NCBI GenBank assembly: GCA_017591395.1
Contig: WEDG01001459.1
Coordinates: 248,001 to 312,000 of the forward strand
Direction of reading: 5' to 3'
Length of the DNA: 64,000 nucleotides
DNA from: Schistocephalus solidus
Taxonomy: Eukaryota; Platyhelminthes; Cestoda; Diphyllobothriidea; Diphyllobothriidae
In this document: piece after piece, positions 54,720 through 64,000 of the stretch
Position numbering within the stretch: the stretch's first letter is position 1
Layout of the letters: the number at the start of each line of letters is the position of its first letter
Notes under the pieces: model-generated
Databases searched by the model: none
Told to the model about the DNA's origin: nothing
Seen by the model: the letters and a program-made list of their open reading frames with translations, nothing else
Program-made: the position numbers and the translations under genes

Positions 54720-55555
54720 TTACCTATTTTTTTGCAATAAAGTCCTGCTTTCATTGGTATTTAGCAGTGGGGGTTGGGCATTTTATCCGGTGAAATTTGT
54801 CATTTTGAACTGCTTTAAGATGAATATGTGAAGGAAAAGATGATTAACTTCTCCTTGAGCTTGTCTACGAAACAGGGCAACTGTCTTTGACACACTTACG
54901 GGCTTTCATGCAGTCCACCACAACGACGGGGAGAGAATAACTAGTGTACTTTTGGTCAAACTGAATTTCGAGTAATCGGCAGAAAAGTAGCTCTTGTTTC
55001 AGGAGCCTGTTCATCCAAAACTTTCAAAAGCAAGATATTCTGCAATGTCAAGGGATGGATGCGAGTAAGTGGCATATCTATATAAAGTACATGTGAATAA
55101 AGTGGGTTCGAACGAAGTTCCGAGCAAGTCACCAGAAAAAGGAAATTGAATAATTTACCTAAATTGCAATGTTGGAGTACTGGACAAAGTTTACAATAAA
55201 ATGTCCGCATGTGATATTATGAAAGGAAACATTAAATTATTTTCTCTAAACGTAGATAAAAAACTCAGCGTATTTAGGAAATAACATACTAGGCCGCAGC
55301 GAATAAACACAGTCAGCGTTTATCGAGGTTTTGCTCATAGCGTGTACAAAGTTCTGTACAAAACCGTATCCCGTGCAGTCTGCCAGAGCGAGACATGCTT
55401 TTAAAGATAGCAGATGAGAGTTGTTGATGAAGTTTATAGGAACAGCCTCAAAGTAAACCAATTCTGCCTCTGCAGCTTGGCAAATTAACTGCTCTGCAGA
55501 TGCTAAAAGCACTTAATAAAACTGATAGGCATTTGTATAGATGCGGAAGACGGTA
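54720..55555. other. no recognised gene
   Basis: Two minus-strand frames (55210-54956, 84 codons, and 55512-55246, 88 codons: MLLASAEQLICQAAEAELVY) without known motifs. Confidence 0.3.
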
Positions 55556-55557
55556 CC

Positions 55558-55797
55558 GATAACAATAAGGGTGAGACAAGACTGGCTATTTACGGCCTTT
55601 TAACAATTTTCATCGAACCATACTCAACCCCAGGTCGAGATGACCTCGGATTCGAATCTTGATTCATTGGTCGCTGCCTCTTCTAGATAGATCCTAGTCA
55701 TTATGTGATTGTCTTCCGAGAATGCTAGATTGGGCTCCAAGGCGCAACGGGACAATCACGTACCGTAACCTGATTGGCGAACACCCTTTTTACCAAA
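55558..55797. mobile_element. SINE-A inverted-half chimera S10
   Basis: The minus-strand body (GGGTGAGACAAGACTGGC, CATACTCAACCCCAGGTCG) is followed by a plus-strand 3' part (GATTGGGCTCCAAGGCGCAA, GTAACCTGATTGGCGAACAC). It is diverged but has the same order as S6 and S7. Confidence 0.6.
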
Positions 55798-56107
55798 ATA
55801 GGTACGGCATGTGTGCAGTTACCGGTGTAATTCATGAAATTCGCATGGGTTCATGAAAAATTTTAAGAATTTGGGAGCCGACATAAATCCATCCACCAAT
55901 TTTAAAATTATTTATAAGTGACCTTCGATCAAAAGACGACGCAAAATACGTGTTAGAAGTAATTCCACTGTAGTTCCGAGCAGCAGCTTTCTTAAGAAAA
56001 GCGGAAATGCTGAAAATGCAAAGATTCATTTCCAGTCAGCGAACAGGCCAGTTCCAAGAAGCAGCTTAGGAGGATAATATGCGATCACTGGAAAATGGTA
56101 TTTATTA

Positions 56108-56269
<162 letters not shown>

Positions 56270-56579
56270 AGTTGCAGAAAAGCATGCTAGATGCACAAGT
56301 TCAGCAGTATTTATAGTACATATTGGCCACGCGATTACATGTGTACTGCACTTAGCAGCTTTCGTGATCATCGACGAGGGTCGTAATTGATGTGATGATG
56401 GCTTGGCCGCCCGCGTCCGAGCCCGTAATGGCCGTGATTTCATCATCCACATTGTATGCTGGCTTGATACTTACCCGGCCACTTGACCCGCTGTCGTTCG
56501 AGATATAAGGCGCCCGCGATCTCCGCACATGATTTATTTCCCTGCTCCGGCGAAGCCTCAGCCCAGAAGGTAGAAACGG

Positions 56580-56995
56580 AAGGTCATTGCGCTTGTTGAT
56601 GGACTGTGAACTTCAGAACAACGACTTGAGCAGCTCGCGGCTCACGCGGTTATCACATCTTGAGAGGATTTCGGCCTCGTGAAACTTGAAAATATGACCG
56701 GGTCCCATCGAGTGAGCTGCAACCTGAGAGCTAGCGTCTTGTCCCTTCACTTTAGCTATGTGCTCGGTTATTCCCATCTGGAGTAATCACCCGATTTCTT
56801 TAGCGTATTTGCTTTGTTCACAACTGCACCAGATCGGGTAACTGGCGCCAGAAGCTTCCTGCCATGGCAATTGGTCTTTCGGTCTTATTACCCGGCGCCT
56901 GATGGTTGCTAAGTCTAGTACGCATGTGATCACGTGGCCATTAATTACTATAAACAACGCACATCTTGTGCCTCTATCACCCCTACCTGCCACTG
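56580..56995 (-). pseudogene. Penelope-like element, lineage i: GIY-YIG endonuclease fragment
   Basis: The minus strand decodes SYPIWCSCEQSKYAKEIG (diverged GIY...CxC...YIG segment), stop, MGITEHIAKVKGQDASSQVA, AHSMGPGHIFKFHEAEILSR, CDNRVSRELLKSLF, stop, and SSQSINKRNDLP. The AHSxGPGHxFKFxEAEIL and RVSRELLxS blocks are the lineage i signature (cf. 26.75-26.93 kb). Two in-frame stops, otherwise one frame. HHR3 lies about 300 bp 3' in the same orientation and HHR5, inverted, directly 5'. Confidence 0.85.
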
Positions 56996-57035
56996 TCTCT
57001 TATGATGGATTCAATTGAGAATCCGAACCATCATA
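56995..57035 (+). ncRNA. decayed hammerhead-like motif HHR5, inverted relative to its PLE
   Basis: Plus strand: CTTATGA (core with G5 changed), T, perfect stem II GGATTC (57007-57012) / GAATCC (57019-57024) with loop AATTGA, then GAACCATC in place of GAAACGTC. Stem II is identical to that of HHR2. Confidence 0.55.
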
Positions 57036-57049
57036 CCAGCAATTGCATC

Positions 57050-58060
57050 TTCTTATCAGCGAACTTCGTTTGCAGGAGTGGCTAACACATGTCCATGCAA
57101 ACAACCGAGTAAATAGAACTGGGTAGGCATGTACTGTTTAAAAATTTCTTTGGATCATTCTCAGGCTAGACGTCTTCCACTAGTGCACTATGCAGTACGG
57201 CGGCAAGACAGCTTCCTGATGCTATATTATGCGTTTCAAAACGATGGCATAATAATTTGATGCACATGGTCAATGTCTACATCTTTCAAGGTGCATATTT
57301 CTACGGCCAAGCGGACTTCGCTAACGTTGACTGGAAAACAACACATTCATATAGTCAAATTTTTAGAAGCCGTTCATTTAGTATGAACTTGGCATATAAC
57401 CAGTAGATGTAATCATAAAGCATCTGTAAAAGTACTCTTTGCTTTCTGCTGAGGCTGTATTCACCAGAGATTCAAGGCGTCCTGAAAATATAAATGAATA
57501 CTTTGCCATTGTCAGTGTTGTATAATAATTGCACGAGAAGATTAACTTTGAAATCTATTTTCATCAGAGCTTTCAAAACTCGAAATATTTCGAGAGACTT
57601 TTGCCTCTTTTATGAGCTCTCGGTCGTTTCCTTTAGGCGACTGACGGCATGGGTCATATGTGTGGACCCATCCAAGCGGGAGACCTTTTAGCCAATTGAA
57701 ACGCCTTCTATAATAAAGCTATATTTCTCGTTAAACCCTTCTTACCAGGATAGTTCGAGGATGAGTGTGCAGCCCTTACTTTTTTCAAGGATAATCTCAA
57801 GAAATAGAAGGTTTTTCTTTTTACACTGAAAACACTTTCAGTAAATTTTCTTAAGGCTTTGCTCTGCATTTAAAATGATATTAAAGGGAAACCATAGAAT
57901 AAGGCCGGACGTGTACTGCCACAATTAACTCGCATCTCTGTCGGTAAATGCGCGTGAAGAAAGATGCTATAAGATGCGTGATGTGGGTCCGACGCAGCCA
58001 GACGGGCGGCCCAACAGAAACAAGGCAAAAAGTGGCATATAATAAGGGCAGTGATTATGA
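57050..58060. other. no recognised gene
   Basis: AT-rich with short frames. Confidence 0.35.
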
Positions 58061-58067
58061 CTCCCCA

Positions 58068-58112
58068 GTCTCTGATGATGGGTAGACGAAACAACTACCC
58101 GAAACGTCAGAC
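58068..58112 (+). ncRNA. hammerhead-like motif HHR4
   Basis: Stem I GTCT (58068-58071) with AGAC (58109-58112), perfect. Core CTGATGA (58072-58078), one extra T, stem II GGGTAG (58080-58085) / CTACCC (58095-58100), perfect, loop ACGAAACAA, GAAA (58101-58104), palindromic ACGT, cleavage triplet GTC ending at 58108, then AATAAA at 58117. Stems I and II differ in sequence from HHR2/HHR3 yet stay paired, i.e. compensatory change. Confidence 0.68.
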
Positions 58113-58595
58113 ACCTAATAAAATCTCCCGGTGAATGGCTCGTCTTCCTTTGACATGCTACCTGGGAATCGCATTTTCACTACTATGAATGCTATAATAA
58201 GTAAGCAAGATAACAACATGTTTGAACCACTTTGTGAAATATTTCTGAAAACCCCACTAGATTAAAGTTTCTTCTGTTGATGATCAATCTGAGCATAGAA
58301 CACAATTGCTGGTCATTAAAGGTACTGTTTTTTTGTATTCCTTACCCATCTGTCGTCTGGCATTCTAAATTTTCTGACATGTTCCTCCAAAATGAGGCTT
58401 CTTTATGGGCTGGTAGGACGGAAGTAAGTTCAGGCAAAAGAACCCAATACCAAAAATAAACTTTGTTTTCTACAATAGCCAGACTAAAAATGTTAAACAA
58501 TTTTTTTAAAGCATTTCAGAGCTGAGAAATTTGAATGTAGTTCCATGAGTTTTGGACACAACCAGTGCACACGTAATAAATAAATAGAATAATAT

Positions 58596-59236
58596 TTCAA
58601 AAGACAGTTTGGCGAGCATAGGTTAGCTTTTGATAAATTCTCGTTAGGCCTTTACATTTATATCATTGTGTAACTATGTGCATCTATTCTTTAACCTGCT
58701 CCTGTGGGGCAGAATATATTGGTCGCACGAGCCAGCGTTTGTCCAAAAGGATAAAAGAACACCTTTCAGCATGGTTAGGAAAGGGTCCAATAAAGATCAT
58801 AAACAGCTCTCTTCTCGAGCATATGGTAGACACGGATCATCGCGTAGAGGCAAGAGAAGCGTTGCGGATGATTTACAAGGTTCCCTCAAGCTATTCAAAT
58901 TCCTTGGGCAGCTTCTGTTGGCTGCAATCAGGCTACGCAAACCGGTCCTGTGCGCCCAAAGGAACTTTACACAGGCGTCACAATTACCGTGGCCGAAAGC
59001 CACCAATTCAGCCACCCGCATCGAATTATCTGTTCCGGCAGCCGCTATCCCTCTGACGATGATCAGAAGACGGATCGCAATTCCGTTTCTTCCCTCCTCC
59101 CTCCCCCACCCTGACAACCGTACGATTTGTTCTACTTACCCGCATATTTGACTTAGTGACACAGTGATATAAATGTAAAGGCCTGAAAAGAATTTAGCGA
59201 ACGCTAACGTACGCACACCAAATTGTCTGTTTTAAA
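58596..59236. repeat. ~85-bp inverted repeats flanking the lineage ii GIY-YIG frame
   Basis: Left arm about 58596-58676, right arm about 59154-59236. The inner core is GGCCTTTACATTTATATCA (58648 on) matched by the complement of TGATATAAATGTAAAGGCC (59167-59185). Outer matching extends through a CAAAAGACAGTTTGGCGAGC-like block and TAGGTTAGC. The left arm abuts the first codons of the endonuclease frame, so an inverted copy of the element's 3' end seems joined to its 5'-truncated start. Confidence 0.8.
58676..59056 (+). pseudogene. Penelope-like element, lineage ii: GIY-YIG endonuclease
   Basis: 126 open codons: MCIYSLTCSCGAEYIGRTSQ contains the GIY-YIG pair (IYS, YIG) around a CxC, then RLSKRIKEHLSAWLGKGP (the conserved Arg and helix), IKIINSSLLEHMVDTDHRVE, AREALRMIYKVPSSYSN and LQSGYANRSCAPKGTLHRRH. 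Length and order fit a complete PLE GIY-YIG domain of about 90-100 residues plus C-terminal tail. The apparent ATG is not the original start: the frame begins exactly where the inverted flank ends, so linker and RT are lost. Catalytic residues look intact here. Relative: minus strand at 42.8-43.6 kb. Confidence 0.85.
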
Positions 59237-59239
59237 TTT

Positions 59240-62130
59240 TTCACTGGGAATTTTTGCAACTCTAAAACATAATAACGTTTGATGAATAGTTATTCCATGA
59301 TACTTGTCATGGTTAGTCTCTTACTATTGTTGCTTTGCCTACATTTTGAACGGTTATCATAATTTAACTTTAACAGAAAAGTGACTTTTTGCGAGTACAG
59401 AGTGCAAATAATTCTTTGAAACCTTTAGATTCGATTGTCTGTTATTAGGTTTCTTCAGATATGAAGCCTAAGGTGTGGGAGAGCGACCTTTCTCGCTTCA
59501 CAGTACACCCTGGGCGGAAAAAAATGGCGAACACGAGTCTCGACGCTTACAATCAAACACTTAATACTGAGGACAAAGCCAGTGCGCCTTTTGTGTTTTT
59601 TCTTTAAACTTTCAAAAAGCTTCCCATAAATTAGGCAACATCCTTTGAATACGATTTTTTGTCAAATAATCTTCCGGCGTCCATTCCAGGTATCAAGAGG
59701 TTTTGGACAAAAACAACCTCCGGTTGCCCATTGCGTCAGTGCTTGCAACCTATACTAATCCTTCGTGTTAAGGTAAAAAGTTGAAACAGTTGCGAAATGC
59801 CCAACCAATGGTTGATAAAATGGGTTTTCAGGATTAAGCTCTAAATGAGGTGTTTTTTTTTCCTTGAACTATATCAACCACTTAACAGGCTAAGCGTCAA
59901 ACGCCACGTATCTTAAGTTTCCCCTATTGCGGCCACTTTTTGAGGACATTAAAATTGACGGATTTATGCTCGTGGCAAAGGGGATTTGGGATGCCGACAT
60001 GCACTTTTAAGTGCCAAACCCTTCCAAAACATTTCCCTGTGCATTGGATTTGGTGCAATAAACTAACAGGTTTAAAATTTTTAAATCCCGAAAACGCAAG
60101 CTTTAAGAGTCAACTAATTGACTGCCAAATCGAGTTTTTGAAAGATGTTGTTGATTAAATTTCAAGATCCTGGTTCTGTTAAAGATTCTAGTCACACGTT
60201 ACCGGTTTTTCGAATTCATTTATCTGCTCAATAAGAGCTTGCAGTTTGTTGCTTCAGAAATTGCAGCCAACTCGTCGGGGTAATATGTTTTTCCAGTTAT
60301 TGCAGCATGTATTTTAGCCTCTATTAAACAGAAGACTAAAGTCTCATATCCTTATTTAACGTAAACCAAGCGCTTACAATGTTTAGCACATAGACGGTAC
60401 TTAAAGGTAGGAATGGCGAAATGCGTCAAAAAGGAGGTACGTAAAGTAGGTTATGCTTGAAGTTTGCGATAAATGTAATTTTTGGTTCTGAAGCTCTCAA
60501 AGTAAATTTTCTTTCACTGCACCAAGAAAGGCGCAGAATGGGGTTCATGTCCAGTCACAAAATAGGGACAAGTTAAATCGAATTTCACCACAAGACCTCA
60601 AAATAACGTAAATTAACTCAATGTGCAATTTAATAAATGATTTTAGAGGTTTTTGCGTCCAAAATATTTTACCCATGTAAAGCAGGTTTACTTACAGTAG
60701 GTGAAGTAAGTCACGAGACATTATCAAAAATTCTGGAATTCGGTTTCTTTTGGAAATGATTACTTAGGCTAAATTGCATTAATCATTATTCAACAAATTT
60801 TTTTAATTACCTTTAGGATATCGGTCGTCAAATGTATATCTTTTGGGCTGCCAGAAAAACTCACAGGCACTTAAAAGTCTCGGCGTAAAATGAGTGCATT
60901 TTCACCGATTTTCGGTGCTCCTAGAAACCCAACCATAGTTTTAAGGAGACATGCAGAAAAATATAGTTTATTTGCACATTTTTAGCAGACCACAACCCAT
61001 ACATATAATATCTTTATCAGTTTTAAAACATTTTTTACTATTCCCGCAAAATTTTAAACCCGTTTTTTGTACTGGATTTTAGGATTTCCAAGTTACAAGC
61101 TGCATAATTTATATCTAACGAAAATCTACGCCCCTCCAGGTTATTATGAAGGTGCCATATAGGGTTCAGAGACTTTTGAAATGAACATATACCACTTTGA
61201 ATAATTATAAGGAGTGTTATTAAACTATAAGACAGAATATTATTTAAATGGGCATTCCATGCTCTTAAACGTGTGATTACTAATCTTTTACTCAGAAAGT
61301 TATATTTTTTCGAGTAGACAATTCAATAAAAGCTCACGTTAATACACACTGCGTATAAAACTAATTTTCTGTTTATATACTATAAAATATATTTGGAGTT
61401 ACACACGCATCGAACATCAAGGGGATAATTCACAAAACTCAAACAGACATTTTTTGAAGAATGTGATTTTTACGGGCAACTGAAAAGATGAGCAATAACA
61501 AGCCGACACCTTGATGTTACTGAGATATCTTTGGATAACGTTGCATTTTACCAAATATCATCCACCTAAATAATCCTTTTCAACCGAAACCTCATGCCAG
61601 AATCGCGGATTCTGTTTTATGAATGAAGTCTCCTGCTTTAGTTAATGCGACTCTAGGTTAAAAGTCTATGAATGTTCTGATCGCAGTGGAAAACATGTTA
61701 GACTGCCCACTAGCCCTTTGATTATCTCGTTTAAAGATTATGTGATTAGAACCAAGGTATAATCTTCAACTAACCCTAAAAAAACAGCATCAGGTCATCC
61801 TCGACCATTTTAAGTTCAACATTCAGACTGCTATTACGAAGTATTCTGAACTCCCACTGAAAATTAGCTTGTGGACTGTTTCAGTAGTCCTTTGCGTCGC
61901 TTCCGCTGACAGTCATTCAGGTTTGGTTTTGTGCAAGAAAATAGCAAAAGTTCTTCTTTATTTCATTTTTTACTTGGCAGCATATAAAGAACCAAACAAT
62001 ATTGGGCTAATTAACATGGTAGGGCAAAATTAGCACTATAAGAGGCGTGAAAAGAAAAGGGTTAAATCATGACACATCATGGAAAGACTGCCATGCCTCC
62101 GAACAGTCAGTTCCTGCATTTGAAAATTTC
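59240..62130. other. AT-rich, no recognised gene
   Basis: About 2.9 kb without a frame above 75 codons and without any of the repeat families found elsewhere. Looks like intergenic or intronic DNA. Confidence 0.5.
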
Positions 62131-62134
62131 CAAC

Positions 62135-62575
62135 GAAATGCAAGAGAGGCTAGAATAGCCATTTCTGACTTACTAGCCGCCATCAACCAGCCAGACTCAA
62201 CCCCAGGTGGTTTACTACTCGATGTGCGAACCCGTGATTTGTTGATTAGAAGGCTAACACCCTAATTGCCGAGTCACGTGCTTGTTGTCTTGCCGGTATA
62301 GATATGGAATATTGACATTAGCGGACGGATGCTTCACTGATCGGTTAGGGGACTCTCTCATTCTGCCTTGGGGCACACTCTTGAGCTTCGCCACCAGCCA
62401 CACAGAGGCTAGTATTATAGGCAGATGAACATTACTAACAGAGACCAGGGAGACTGGAATGGCCATTTCTGGCTCAATAGCCGTCATCAGCCCGCCAGAC
62501 CCAACCAGGTGGTGCAAAACCAGAGGCTCGAACCCACGACCTGTTGATAAGACGTCCAACACTCTGACAATTGAA
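62135..62575 (-). mobile_element. SINE-A head-to-tail dimer S11
   Basis: First monomer 62135-62310 (GAGAGGCTAGAATAGCCATT, CCATCAACCAGCCAGACTCA, head end GTCTTGCCGGTATAGATATG). The second monomer's tail follows directly (GACGGATGCTTCACTGATCG), then body (CAGGGAGACTGGAATGGCC, GGCTCGAACCCACGACC) to about 62575. Orientation and junction are as in S4, strand reversed relative to S9b. Confidence 0.8.
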
Positions 62576-62579
62576 CATG

Positions 62580-64000
62580 TATCCTGAAAACAGTGCATTT
62601 GTAGTTGTTGTTATCTGTTCTGCTTTGATAAAAATGGTAGAAATGCGCACAACTAGCAGAGCAAACTTCAGAATACTACATTCCTTTTATTCACTCTTTT
62701 TGAATATGGGCACAAGTTTAGGTCCATGTGTCTCGAATACTCTTATGCTTTTTGAATTTACTTTTACCAGATTCACATGCCACATGTCGTACGTTCGAAT
62801 TTGAACGAGTGCTTTAACAACGCGAGGAAAGGAAAGCCAAAATAAATGCATCCTACAATCTTTCATGATGGCTTCAGTGTCCAGGATTTCAAACAAAACT
62901 GGCCATAAAATTATAATTTAAAAACCTTTCAATTTGCTCTGATTTTTTGGTGGAGACCAAACATTTAGCTCTCAAAAATTGTCATCCTGAAATTGTATGG
63001 TCAAAAACGCCAATTAAACCAGCTTTCAATGGACCTGGGAGGAGAGGGAATGTTGCTCTGTTAGGAGACGAGGAATTTCTTGCTAAAATAATTTAACTTT
63101 TATGTTACTACTGTCCCCGAGGGCTCGTCGGACGCAGGTTTTCAATCTTATAACATGTTATGGGTTGAAAGTTAGACAAAAATAGTGTAACGCAATGAGA
63201 AGGCAGACGAAGCATTACACAACGGTTCCCTTTTTTTGTACTCGTATGGCATATTAAAAACGTACCCCTTAGTGACTTTATAAGGAAGAAATGACAGCAT
63301 GTGTTGGAGCTGAAATGTCCCAAGCATTTACAGGAATTTTGAATTTATACTTTATATGTTTGCACTCAATTTCAGGGTAAAAAGAAAAACGTAAGTTTGC
63401 GTTTAAGAGAAAGAGAACTTTCACAATTTACAAAGCAGGGCGAGTATGTATTGAGTTTTGTATTGGGATGAAGATTTAAGTTATTTAGCAGATAGCATAG
63501 TGAAACTTGCTGCTTTTTAATTTCCTCAGAAATTTATCGATAACTTGGAGTAAATCAGTCTACTTGAAGGCTTATAGGCGTAGATGGAAAGTTGATATGA
63601 ATATTTGGGCCGACTTCTGTCAACCACTGCGAGATAACAACGTTATATTCATTAAACTGCCAACAAGCAGCCAGTATTATATTTGGGGATTACAGCTAAT
63701 ACCTGTGCTGCCAATATGGTTCCACCGGTAACCCTTACATAATGAGATGTCTTCCCAAATAAAATAAAAACTGGAAAGCCAGAGTGCAGCTGCCCAGTAT
63801 TGTATTGACAGGTGAGATCGTTTATTTCTTTTTCTCACAAAAGACAGAAGAAGACACATGAGGTTCTGTTTTAAAACACCCTAATTTTCACTATCCAAAA
63901 TTTCATCCTTTAAGGTTGACCTCACAGAACAAATCATCATACTGAATATGAAAATTGTGGAATTTATCCACACTGCCATCTGCTATGCGCCCATGTTGTG
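62580..64000. other. AT-rich, no recognised gene
   Basis: Short frames only. A TTTTTTTGTACTCGTATGG-like word at 63231-63249 recalls the arm of the 53-kb foldback, but the similarity does not clearly extend. Confidence 0.4.

Overview
The window looks like eukaryotic, repeat-rich genomic DNA from a flatworm, most probably a tapeworm of the diphyllobothriidean type (Dibothriocephalus, Spirometra, Schistocephalus). That assignment is inference. It rests on a non-LTR retrotransposon whose endonuclease/reverse-transcriptase polyprotein ends in C2H2 fingers of the type CPHCxRxFxSRIGLVGHLRIH, on several Penelope-like elements with GIY-YIG endonucleases, and on tRNA-headed SINEs. I recognise no intact host protein-coding gene. 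Nearly all recognisable coding sequence belongs to decayed mobile elements, and the long AT-rich stretches between them look like intergenic or intronic DNA.

Layout. 1-545 is the 3' end of a minus-strand LINE (LINE-C). 1969-2040 is a well-formed hammerhead-ribozyme-like motif. 6683-8620 holds a (TCC)n tract and a GC-rich island. 10585-16390 is a long minus-strand LINE (LINE-B) with LINE leader-like modules around it. 16938-17279 is a tRNA-like gene or tRNA-headed repeat between direct repeats. 18594-19001 is a Penelope-like (PLE) 3' end. 20135-22215 holds SINEs. 24180-28290 is an ancient plus-strand LINE (LINE-D) interrupted by a PLE fragment with a hammerhead-like motif. 29098-29560 is a SINE dimer. 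32150-36475 is the best LINE (LINE-A): partial endonuclease, RT with FADD, and C2H2 fingers. 36809-37380 is another PLE 3' end. 41968-44153 is a PLE fragment bracketed by inverted copies of a short repeat that carries a conserved ~65-codon ORF. 46270-48620 is LINE-E with a SINE pair inserted in it. 50178-50526 is a compound (CTA)n/(CTG)n tract. 51570-52005 is a PLE reverse transcriptase with RYVDD. 52900-53795 is a ~900-bp foldback structure. 53982-54716 is a SINE cluster. 56108-59236 holds two PLE 3' ends with hammerhead-like motifs and inverted flanks. 59240-64000 is AT-rich with one SINE dimer.

How the parts relate. LINE-A to LINE-E are copies of one family at different stages of decay. 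At least three PLE lineages can be told apart by their GIY-YIG domains: (i) 26.7 and 56.7 kb, (ii) 43 and 58.7 kb, (iii) 18.7 and 36.9 kb. Several PLE 3' ends have an inverted copy of their own terminal region at the 5' edge, the arrangement expected of Penelope pseudo-LTRs. The tRNA-headed SINE is repeatedly found as head-to-tail dimers with a period near 312 bp and as an inverted-half chimera. Most coordinates of repeat edges are estimates by eye.
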